From contig OY986437.1 in the NCBI GenBank assembly GCA_963920525.1, forward strand, positions 30,893,063 through 30,957,062: a stretch of 64,000 bases of DNA, written 5' to 3'. Position numbers and translations under genes: made by a program. This stretch comes from Dichetophora obliterata. Its lineage: Eukaryota > Arthropoda > Insecta > Diptera > Sciomyzidae. Shown piece by piece: positions 54,825 to 64,000 of the stretch. Below the pieces are notes generated by a model, which saw only the letters and a list, made by a program, of their open reading frames with translations, was not told the DNA's origin and made no database searches. Position 1 is the first letter of the stretch. Every line of letters begins with the position of its first letter.

Positions 54825-56160
54825 CAGATGCGTCGCTGGACACACGAGAGAAGCGAAGCTTTTTCGCAGTTTTATACGTTTCAAAATTTAATGGTTTTTT
54901 TATAAAAATTTTTTAAATTGAAAAATTTTAAATACCTCATGTTAAATAAAAAAAAAATTTCCCACCAGTAAATTTTTTTACCTTACATTATTATTTTACA
55001 TCAATTTTGAATTATTTTTGTAAATGTTAATGAAATTATTGGGTTTTAATATCTAAAATATCAAACGAATATTATATAGATGTAATGTGATCGATATTTG
55101 TAGCAAATATTACATCATTAGTTGTCCTTATCTTGTTGTGCAAATATTTGGATCGCTTGTCATTCGCAAATTATATTTATCAAAACAGCATTGTTTAAGG
55201 CCTAGAATTTTTATGAAACTGATTTTTTTATATTTCAAAAGTATAGTCTTTCTGACGTTAATGTCCAATTATAATAGAAGTAACGTAATGTGATCTAGTG
55301 TCAGTTGAGCAGTGCGCTCTCTCACTCATTGTTTGAAACAATGCTTTCTTATACAAGTGGTTTTAATAAACGTAACGTAACGTGACGGGAAGTATAAATC
55401 CGCGGATCTTAGATTTCTACGTTACTTTACATTACGTCTTGTCAAAAAGCAACTGAACATTGTATTTTCACTTCTCCAGCCGTTTTAGTAGGTGTCGAGC
55501 CACAGTGTTTCGTCTACATTCAATTTCTTTATACGCATTTATCTCGAAACTACTTTTTTCGGCATGGTGTTGTAGAATAAACAAAAACTATTTAGCCGAA
55601 TCATCTAAAATTTTAAATTGCTATTCATAACAACGGTGGCTATCGCTGGAACTAGAATAAAAAGTTTTAATTAAAAAACATCCTATATTTTACACTTAAT
55701 AATCGGTAAAAAACAAGCTGTTTTAAGAACTTAATTTTCAAAAGCGCGTCATTCTGTCAATTTGTCATATCTTTTTTTTCTAGTGCCAACCATAGCTGCA
55801 CTCATAGTGATTAATAATATTCTAGGTTTTTATTTTTCTGATAAATAGAACAGTTAAAATCTACAACATCGCCCATGCCCCATTTCCTTGAGAGCGTCTC
55901 ATTGACTGCCATTTTCAACAAGATCAACAATTTTTTAACTTAAAAAAATATTTTTTTTATGATGAATGAGAGTTACAATACACCTTAAAAGTTTAAATAT
56001 CTTTGTTCAATATTATAACTTTTTAAAAAAATTCTAAAAATACCTAAAATTTTTGAGCGCTAGACCACCATCCTTGTCTTAAGTGCCTATGAACATTCAT
56101 GTCTGAATTCGCAATTAAAATTCACCCGTTCAATGGAACCTGCTTTTGTTGTTTAGATAG
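54825..56160. repeat. Dispersed repeat family A, copy 2, split by an insertion at TTAA
   Basis: Compared with copy 1 (28369-28870), this copy runs to GCATTGTTTAA at 55198 and resumes at TTAAGTGCCTATGAACATTC from 56079. The 880-bp insert 55199-56078 is thus flanked by TTAA on both sides, the piggyBac-type target. Its ends (GGCCTAGAA and CATCCTTGTC) do not form obvious TIRs. The insert carries GTAACGTAACGTGACG words but no ORF. Confidence 0.7.
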
Positions 56161-56178
56161 CTAATGCAAAATGCTTTT

Positions 56179-56655
56179 TACTACGTTTCCATGGCGAGTT
56201 GATCCTAGGTTGGGTTTTCTTCAAGTTGACATAATGGCGTTTCTAGCTTGATAGTGCTTCCATGCACAACATTGAGTAGAGTTGGACTTCTGCCATTCAA
56301 TTCGCCACTTTTTCTTAGTATAAATGTGTGCGTTCAGAAGGTGCAAAATTTACTAAACATATTGAGTCTTTGATCAGTATTAGTTTCCGCTACTTTGTGT
56401 GCCTGCTGAACGGTTTGTTACATTTTATGTCAACGCAGTGGCAGAAATAAAATAAAATAACAAATACTCAAGAAAACCTCACTCAACAGTTGAGCAACTG
56501 TTTCATATTCCAATCTAACGCCAACCGAACGCATCCAATCTAACTCAGTTAAATCTAATAAGTTTCGCGGAGTCTCGAAATTCAACTCAACTCGCATTTC
56601 CATGGGGAGTTAATCCCGAGTCAACCTCGATTTAACTCGCCATGGTAACGTAGTA
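56179..56655. mobile_element. MITE with TACTACGTTTCCATGGCGAG ends
   Basis: The left TACTACGTTTCCATGGCGAG and right (inverted) TACTACGTTACCATGGCGAG match at all but one base and continue into GTT. Inside, CCATGGGGAGTTAATCCCGA echoes the ends. It is 477 bp; the TSD is unclear and there is no ORF. Confidence 0.8.
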
Positions 56656-56807
56656 TTTGATCGATAATTGTGATCTGCTGCATTGTAGCTTCACGCATTC
56701 ACAATAGAATATGTAGGGCATCTAATAAACAGTCTCTTTAATAAATTCCTGTCATCTACTCCAACATAGCTTGAGTTAATATTGAATGAATCAAATCATA
56801 TAGGAAA

Positions 56808-56872
56808 TGGATGGTTTGGAGTAGTGGTAGAATTCTCGATCGGAAGGCGCGAGTTCGATCCTCACGCTTGCA
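56808..56872 (+). repeat. tRNA-like sequence (Gly/Asp-type), decayed
   Basis: TTTGGAGTAGTGGTAGAATTC resembles the A-box half of a tRNA-Gly-type gene and GCGAGTTCGATCCTCACGC the T-arm with its B box. The T stem GCGAG/CTCACGC pairs imperfectly. There is no sound acceptor stem, so it is a tRNA pseudogene or SINE head. Confidence 0.6.
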
Positions 56873-57046
56873 AAGAAATATTTTTAATTTTATATCCTCT
56901 TGATGTAATAGACGCAAGTAAAAAAACAACAACAATTCTAAGAAAAAGGTGTATGGAAAAAAGTGTCGTTTTTCAGATTTCACTCAAGCAAATAACAAAA
57001 CGAGGCGTAAAAAGCTTCGCTTCAAAAATGAGAAAAAATGAGATTT

Positions 57047-57290
57047 TTTAAGCACAAAAATAGTTATAGATCTTAAGCCAAACTAAGTTAAACAAATCAT
57101 CAAAGCTCTGTAGATTTTTAATAACACATTTTAAAAATATTTTTTTTTTTAACCGTTACCGAATTTTAATTTTTTGAATAAATGCAATACCCCATTTTAA
57201 AATTTTTTTGTATATGTGTTTTATATATACTACCAGTATGCAAAATTTCATGCTGGAACGTCGATGGGTTCATAAAATATGATTTTTTGA
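57047..57290. repeat. Dispersed repeat family B, copy 2
   Basis: This is the counterpart of 54540-54812, ending in GGAACGTCGATGGGTTCATA and TGATTTTTTGACG. Confidence 0.75.
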
Positions 57291-57506
57291 CGTAGAATTA
57301 CGCCTTACAGCGCGGTTTGTATGGGGGTCATTTTCACACAGTTTTTCAAGCACATTTAAGAAGTTTAGTTGACACTGTGAGGTATACCTACAGCTTTTAA
57401 TATTCATCGGACATAGAACAAATTTATGCTAAAATATCAGTTTTGGGATGAACGCGCACGTTCAAACATGCTCAGCTCCCATGGCAAAATTCTATGAATT
57501 CAAGTA

Positions 57507-57744
57507 AGAATTGCTTCCTCATCCGGCTATTTTCCAGATCTGTCCCTCTCCAACTATTTTATTGTTTCCAAACCTAAGAAAATGACTCGGCGGGAAGCGA
57601 TTCACCACCAGAGAGGAGTTCATCACCGAAACAGAGGCCTATTTTGAGGACCTTTCCAAAATGTATTTTTCGGATGGGATCTAAAAATTGGAGGAACGTT
57701 GGACGAAGTGTATCGAGCTAAAAGGAGACTATATTGAGAAATAA
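57507..57744 (+). pseudogene. Mariner transposase C-terminus, degenerate
   Basis: The text reads LLPHPAYFPDLSLSNYF (decayed PPYSPDLAPSDYFLF region), then after a frameshift KRFTTREEFITETEAYFEDL, SKMYFSDGI, a TAA in place of one codon, KLEERWTKCIELKGDYIEK and a stop at 57744. This is the conserved end of mariner transposases of a different subfamily from the DD41D copy at 42.7 kb. The third catalytic Asp is replaced (SN for SD). No TIR is recognised downstream, so it is an old fragment. Confidence 0.85.
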
Positions 57745-59182
57745 AACTTTTTTTGCCGAAAAATCATTCCTTGTTTCATTTTTCACGGAAATATCGAACG
57801 GCCCTCGTACTCTCAAAATAATCTGCTTTCCTTAAATTAAGAAATTAAGAAACTGTGGCATCAATTAATAAGCATTGGTTTTGCTATATTCTAAAGAGGT
57901 AGAGAGTTACGAATGTAGAGAATTTTTGCATGATTTAACGACGTTACGACTTGAAAGACACGTTTTTAATTAAATATAAGAAATGAAGGTATGATAAAAG
58001 TGATAAAAGTAAATTTCCAAAAATTATATAAAAGCAGAAATAATTTGAAGAAGAACTGCATTGATATCAAGTCCGCTTGCAAAATTCTACAGCATGATTT
58101 CTTAAATTTGGAGAAATATTAGTTACAATACTTGGATATTTCATAGAAATATATATTAGTTTTTGTATTTCTTTACACCACAAGTGATTTATTTTAAGGA
58201 TGCTTTTCTTATATTTCTAGAAAAAATTCTTTAAAATTACTTACAAAGCAAATGATTCTAAATGATGCAAATAAAGCGACGATTGTTTAACAACTGCAAT
58301 GGTCGAATGGATAAGCTGATGGACTTACACTCACGCGGCTCCGGATAGTGGTAATTTTTTAATTAAAATTCATATTAATAATAATAATGCTTGCAGTTTG
58401 TTGTCAGTATAAAAATAATAATTCTCACAGGATGCTGTTTAGAATCTTAAATTTTTTTTTTTGCAGAAATTCCAACATTTTTCCAGGGATTCGATGAAAA
58501 ATTTTTTATTTTCAAAGAAAAAGTTTCTCTTAGTTATAGCCGCTGATTAATAAACAGTAGAATATTTCTTATTTTCAGAGAAAATGTTTTTCTTAGTTAT
58601 AGCCGATTATAAGTAAACGATAGAAAAACTTACTCAAATGTCATAAGATTTCAACACAATTGGACTAAGTTTCTTCAATCTAGCGAAGTAGTTCTTAAGT
58701 GATTGGAAAATTTTCCTAAACCTTTTCACACTTCTGGTGTCAATTTAACGAAAAATATATACTTCATTTTTAGAAAATGAAAAATTGATTTTTAGAAAAA
58801 TTCACAAAAAAAAAATCTCAAAATTGTTGATAAAAAAAGTAATCAATATAAAAAAATCCTACATATGTCGATAGATAAAAGTATTTAGAATATACTGTCA
58901 AAATATTAAATTGCTCGAGTAATGTGTCCCCCGACTAAAAAAAAGGAGTTTCGATAAAAACGCTTTAAAAGTTTTAAGTACTTAAAATTCGTATAATATT
59001 TTCATATGCAAAAATAGCAAAATGAAAAATTTGGGCATTTAAACACTTTTTCCGGAGTCTATTTCTTGGTATATTATTTTTAAGACCCTGAAACATCTTC
59101 TAAGCAAAAAAAAATGTTGATTTTTTTAAATTTTACTTAGGTTTCTCCCTTAATATGTTTATCCCTTTTGCTCCAAATTTCT
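57745..59182. other. AT-rich stretch without recognised gene
   Basis: A weak tRNA-like box (ATGGTCGAATGGATAAGCTG) lies at 58299. A diverged tandem pair of about 68 bp, sharing TTATTTTCA.AGAAAA and CTTAGTTATAGCCG, lies at 58503-58620. Confidence 0.4.
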
Positions 59183-61390
59183 GTTCGAAAATATCGATCA
59201 ACGATTGATTTTTTTCCATCGAAAAAATAACGATTACTGAGTGATTTTTATTTTTCAAAGACAAAATAACGATCAATGATTGATTTTTATTTTTGATCGA
59301 AAAATATCGATCAAGGATCGATTTTCACTTCTGATCGAACAAGTAACGATCAAGGACTGACTTGTTCCATCAAAAAAAAAACTATCACCAAATGATTTTT
59401 ATTTTTCAGAGAAAAAATAATGATCAATGATTGGTTTTTATTTCTGATCGAAAAAATATCGATCAAGGATTGATTTTTATTTCTGATCGAACAACTAACG
59501 ATCACTGATTGATTTTTACTTTTCATAGAAAAAAATAGCAATCAATGATTGATTTTTATTTCTGATCGAAAATATATCGATCAAGGATTGATTTTTATTT
59601 CTGATCGAAAAATATCGATCAAGGATTGATTTTTATTTCTGATCGAAAAAATAACAATCAATGATTGATTTTTATTTCTGATCAAAAAACTAACGTTCAA
59701 TGAATGATTTTTATTTTTCATCAAAAATGTAACGATCACTGATGGATTTTTATTTTTCATAGAAAAAATAACGACCAATGATTGATTTTTATTTCCGATC
59801 GAAAAAAATCGAACAATGATTGATTTTTATTTCTGATCGAAAAAATAACAATCAATGATTGATTTTTATTTTTGATCGAAAAACTGACGATCAATTATTG
59901 ATTTTTATTTTTCGGCGAAAAAATAACAATCACTAATCGATTTTTATTTTTCACAGAAAAAAATAACGGTCAAAAAATAATGATCACTGATTGATTTTTA
60001 TTTTTTATCGAAAAAATAACGATCAATGATTGATTTTTATTTTTCATAGAAAAAAATAGCAATCAATGATTGATTTTTATTTCTGATCAAAAAATATCGA
60101 TAAAGGATTGATTTTTACTTCTGATCGAACAACTAACGATCAATAACTGATTTTTATTTTTCATCGAAAAAATAACGATCACTGATTAATTTTTATTTTT
60201 CATAGAAAAAAATAGCAATCAATTATTGATTTTTATTTTTGATCGAAAAATATCGATCAAGGATTGATTTTTTTATTCTGATCGAACAACTTACGGTCAA
60301 GGATTGATTTGTTCCATCGAAAAAAAACGATCACTAAATGATTTTAATTTTCCAAAGAAAAAAATAACGATCAATGACTGATTTTTATTTCTGATCGAAA
60401 AAATATTGATCAAGGATAGATTTTTTCCATAGAAAAAAAACTATCACTGATTGATTTTTATATTTCATAGAAAAAATAACGATCAAAGATTGATTTTTTC
60501 TGATCGAAAAAATATCGATCAAGGATTGATTTTTATTTCTGATTAAAAACCTAACAATCAATGATTGATTTTTGATTTTCATCGAAAAAATAACGATCAG
60601 TGATTGACTTTTATTATTCACAGAAAAAAGAAAAATAACAGAAATAAAAATTTTATTTCTGATCTGAAAAGTATCAATAAAGGATTGATTTTTATTTCTG
60701 ATCAAAAAACTAACGTTCAATGAATGATTTTTATTTTTCTTCGCAAAAATAACGATTTTAGATTGATTTTTATTCTTCATAGAAAAAATAACGACCCATG
60801 ATTGATTTTTATTTCTGATCGAAAAAATAACAATCAATGATTGATTTTTTGTGAGCAAAAAACTAACGTTCAATGATTGATTTTTATTTTTCATCAAAAA
60901 AATAACGATCACTGATTGATTTTTATTTTTCATAGAAAAAATAACGACCAATGATTGATTTTTATTTCTGATCGAAAAAAATCGAACAATGATTGATTTT
61001 TATTTCTGATCGAAAAAACATCGATCAAGGCTTGATTTTTATTTCTGGTCGAAAAATAATAATCAATGATTGATTTTTATTCTTCATAGAGAAAATAACG
61101 ACCAATAATTGATTTTTATTTCTGATCGAAAAAATATCGATCAAGGATTTATTTTTATTTTTGATCGAAAAACTGACGATCAATGATTGATTTTTATTTT
61201 TCGGCGAAAAAATAACAATCACTAATCGATTTTTATTTTTCACAGAAAAAAATAACGGTCAATGATTGAAAAACTAACGTTCAATGAATGATTTTAATTT
61301 TTCATCAAAAAATAACGATCACTGATTGATATTTATTTTTCATAGAAAACAGAACGACCAATGATTGATTTGTATATCTGACCGAAAAAA
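59183..61390. repeat. 2.2-kb minisatellite, about 37-39-bp unit
   Basis: About 55-60 imperfect units alternate two related types. Both share ATGATTGATTTTTATTT, followed by either CTGATCGAAAAAATATCGA or TTCATAGAAAAAATAACGA. The two types often alternate, giving a higher-order dimer of about 75 bp. Minus-strand frames over it (KNKNQSLIVIFS-like, 12-13-residue periods) break repeatedly and are by-products. Larger internal duplications occur, for example 59640-59960 against 60820-61250. Confidence 0.92.
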
Positions 61391-63226
61391 ATTATTTGAT
61401 ATAATTTGGTATAATTTGATGTATATCATTCAATTCATAATTGTTTGGATCCCTGGAAACAACACAACATAATATCTTTACTTTTCTTATTTTAAGAAAA
61501 GTTTTTTGGAGCGAGCAATCCAAGTTAATTGCTTCTTCAGCATACCATTTTATGTTGCTAGCTTACGCGTTTGCATCATTAGTAATTAAACATTTTTATA
61601 GCTTTCTTAGATACTAGACACTAAATTTTAGTTGAATAATAACTATTTTTTCAGAAAATAAACCACTGTGCAGCGCACCGGAAGCAGCGTAAGCGGAAAT
61701 GTAAGACTCTATCTTGTTCCCTCTTTACTGAGACTTTCTCTGTCGTTTATTTTTTTTTTTTTCTTAAGTTCGAGATTTTGTTGTTGTAGCTGTTGTTGGT
61801 GTTGGTTATGTAATCTTTGGTAATTAGTTGCAGTCGTTATACCAAGCATACCAGTGCGACCCCCTTAAAGTATGTGACAAATTTAAGTCATTAGTAATTC
61901 TTGAGTTGTGCAGCGGCCTTGCTTGTGTTGTAAACAGTTACCACAGAGTTGATGTTTTTTGGTATTGTTTGTGTTGTATGTGTTGCTTGCTATGCGCAGC
62001 ATCTATCAACATAATTCAGGCATTTAATTGTAGCTGAGTGTGTGTGTCTGGTGTGTGTGGGTGTTATTCTTTAAACGCCTATGTGTATGCAACAGTATTT
62101 TATTTATTTAAATTTCTTTATTGCCACGAGTTGCAATAATCTTTTGTTGACAATTTGTTTTGCATTTTCTGCTCAGTGGCTACAATTGTTGTTGCTGTTG
62201 TTGTTCCTGCCGTCCTTGATGCCACTGTCAAATGCATGTTGCCGCTGTTGTTGCTGCAGCTGTTAAATGTTTGAGTGCAATTATATGTTTTGACTTTTGA
62301 AATCTGCTTGAAATTCTTTAAATTGTTGCTTTGCAAGTCATGCATTTAATTTACACAAATCGTTTACAGTTTCTTCTTCTTTTTCTTTTTCTCTTCTTGT
62401 TGGTCTTCGCCTTTTTCTTATGCTGCTTCGCTTCACTTCTAACTGCTGCACTTTCTTGGAATTCAATTCGTGCATCAAGTCTTTGTAGCAAAGTGAATTT
62501 TGTGTATGACAACTGAATGCTTTTGCTGCCATAGAAATTAAATGTTGTAGCTGCTTTGAGCTATAAAATTGCATTTTGATGCCATGCAAGTTTTTTGGCA
62601 GCATAAAATATAATGGTATGAGATGTCTATCTAAGTGCTAGCAACAAAGCTTCTCAAGATTATGCTGCAATTCTGGCTCTGCATGACTTAAAATTCTTGT
62701 TTCAATTATTTCTTACTTACATTGTTAGCATTTTTTGCAATTCTTTAATCAGAAAAATTCACCTATTCTCGAACAAAATCTCATAAATTCATTTATTTGT
62801 TCGTTTTTTTGTAAATATTTATAAATGGCAAGTATTTCAGATTGAAATACTTTGCATAGTTAATAAGTTTTTTAAATACTTACAGTTTTTATTTGTTGTT
62901 TTTGTTTGTTCCAGTATGCGCAACACCCACCACAAAGCCCATGCAGCGGCATATCGTGGTTTTCCACATCAAGACACACAAGCACACACGCATGCACACA
63001 AAGTGACACACACGAATACTCTGATGCATGCATGCCGAAGCCAAGTTTAATATTTTTTGTTGGCTTTCGATGCCATTTAGCAAGATATTTGTTTGTGCGC
63101 CTGTGTTTTAGTGTGAGTTTAAGTACCCAGTAGAAAAAAAAGTACTAAGTGTAGCAGTGGCTAAGCATATGCGTAAGCTGATAAATTGGTACGTGGAAGA
63201 TGCGATTCAGTTGGGTCGCTCGCTTT
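61391..63226. other. Unique-looking non-coding stretch
   Basis: Transposon signals stop and composition changes. There are TTGTTGTTGCTGTTG runs (61778-61800, 62187-62260), TGTG tracts near 62040 and CACACA tracts near 62975-63010. This is the texture of fly intron or UTR DNA (CAACAACAGC on the minus strand). Short Leu- or Cys-rich frames are products of the CTG runs. No exon can be fixed. Confidence 0.4.
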
Positions 63227-63260
63227 TAGTTTTAAGAAAAATAAACTTTTCTTAAAACTA
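63227..63260. repeat. Perfect 14-bp hairpin with 6-nt loop
   Basis: TAGTTTTAAGAAAA, ATAAAC, TTTTCTTAAAACTA. It is too short and A/T-rich for a confident functional call. Confidence 0.8.
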
Positions 63261-63479
63261 TACAGCAGTTCCACTTTGAACGTACCGGCCTTAGGGAATG
63301 ACCATCTTCGATTTGAGTGCAATTTTGCGTAGAGCATCACTGACGGAAAAAAAAACTAAATTTAAAGGAACAAAGTTTGGCGTGATTTTTGGCGGAGTTA
63401 TTGGATGCACAAAAATCAGCGAAAACGTCGAAAATCGATTTTAGCTAAAATTGACATCTCAAAAATTTCTCAACCGAAT

Positions 63480-63560
63480 GTTAAGTTTGAACTACCGTTA
63501 GACAGGTAATTAATTGGACTTCAATCCAAAAAAAACTTTAAACAATTTCGGTGGCGATGT
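63480..63560. repeat. Dispersed repeat, copy 2 (copy 1 near 5365)
   Basis: TTAAGTTTGAACTACCGTTA, GACAGGTAATT, TTCAATCCAAAAAA matches the copy near 5365 in order and orientation with moderate divergence. Confidence 0.7.
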
Positions 63561-64000
63561 AAGGGTGCGATGAACACCATTCTAAAAATTAAAGTAATTT
63601 TAAATTTAAAGGGGCAGTACACACCTGAATTTTTATAAAAATTAATTTTTTTATGATTTATTTTTGGTCAAAATACCTCAAAGAATTTATTGTTAAATGC
63701 CGAAGGTTTTAAAAACTTTAAAGCACTTTTTCTATAAATCACATTTTTTGAGTTGGCGGGCGTGATAAAAAAAACTACTACACTCATAGTTCTGAAATTT
63801 CAATATGTTATTGTACACATATAAGTCTATGGATTGAACTACGGATAGAAAGATTGGTAAAGTATTTTTGGTTTTCAAGGGATTTTTTGGTCCAAAAAAT
63901 CGGCTTATTTCGAAAAAACGCCACCATTTTGCCAAAAATAAACTCTTTTAGATCAATCTATAGCAGCTTTGATGCTGATTAAAACCACGTTTTTATTTTT
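63561..64000. other. AT-rich stretch without recognised gene
   Basis: Nothing definable before the window edge. Confidence 0.4.

Noticed and set aside
56808..56872. Functional tRNA-Gly gene
   Set aside because: Only the D-arm and T-arm halves resemble a tRNA; acceptor and anticodon stems do not pair.
59350..61243. Long minus-strand ORFs of KNKNQS-type repeats
   Set aside because: They arise from the minisatellite unit; the frames break repeatedly and there is no non-repeat protein around them.

Overview
The window is eukaryotic nuclear DNA, AT-rich and almost gene-free. It looks like intron or intergenic sequence of a fly (Diptera, Schizophora; a tephritid fruit fly is my best guess). The evidence is the mobile-element content: a mariner with a DD41D catalytic triad of the type described as rosa from tephritids, RTE and Jockey-like non-LTR retrotransposons, Tc1 and hAT elements, animal Helitrons, tRNA-headed SINE-like repeats and many MITEs. 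No bacterial operons, rRNA genes, intact tRNA genes or CRISPR arrays are present. Species assignment is inference.

Host coding sequence is scarce. The best candidate is a minus-strand first coding exon (22706-22850): ATG, hydrophobic signal or anchor segment, then a GT splice donor, with a low-complexity 5'UTR-like region on its upstream side up to about 24.4 kb. A GC-richer stretch near 51.2-51.6 kb and unrecognised open segments near 9.8, 38.0, 42.3-42.5 and 52.8-53.3 kb may be exons or element remnants.

Layout. 1-3.98 kb: unassigned sequence and microsatellites. 3.98-5.32 kb: solo LTR on the minus strand carrying six 71-bp hairpin repeats. 5.68-6.01 kb: a 150-bp-arm palindrome. 6.26-8.91 kb: 5'-truncated RTE-type retrotransposon with a 12-bp target-site duplication (TSD). 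10.86-11.08 kb: an exact-period 63-bp repeat. 11.27-12.48 kb: Jockey-like RT. 12.7-13.7 kb: nested MITEs. 16.1 kb: (GT)n. 17.1 kb: 22-bp repeat. 19.3-22.1 kb: a composite with inverted ends holding a foldback, a hAT-type MITE, a SINE head and a small MITE. 22.7-24.4 kb: candidate first exon and 5'UTR. 24.5-25.4 and 27.3-27.8 kb: MITEs. 28.4-29.5 kb: dispersed repeat and SINE. 30.75-37.15 kb: a deleted Helitron split by a 5,013-bp palindromic element with two 2,336-bp arms. 39.0-42.2 kb: minus-strand Helitron with a nested hAT. 42.7-44.0 kb: DD41D mariner. 44.2-46.7 kb: DNA transposon with about 0.5-kb TIRs. 46.8-49.15 kb: retrotransposon endonuclease split by a Tc1 element with IR/DR ends. 50.2-50.9, 52.4-52.8 and 56.2-56.7 kb: MITEs. 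54.5-57.3 kb: shared dispersed repeats. 57.5 kb: mariner remnant. 59.2-61.4 kb: a 2.2-kb minisatellite. 61.4-64 kb: unassigned sequence.

The window is best read as a record of nested transposition. In two places (the Helitron helicase at 31.6/36.6 kb and the endonuclease at 47.4/49.0 kb) dropping the inserted element plus one TSD copy restores the host element's reading frame, so the insertion order can be read directly. The most unusual object is the giant palindromic element at 31607-36619.
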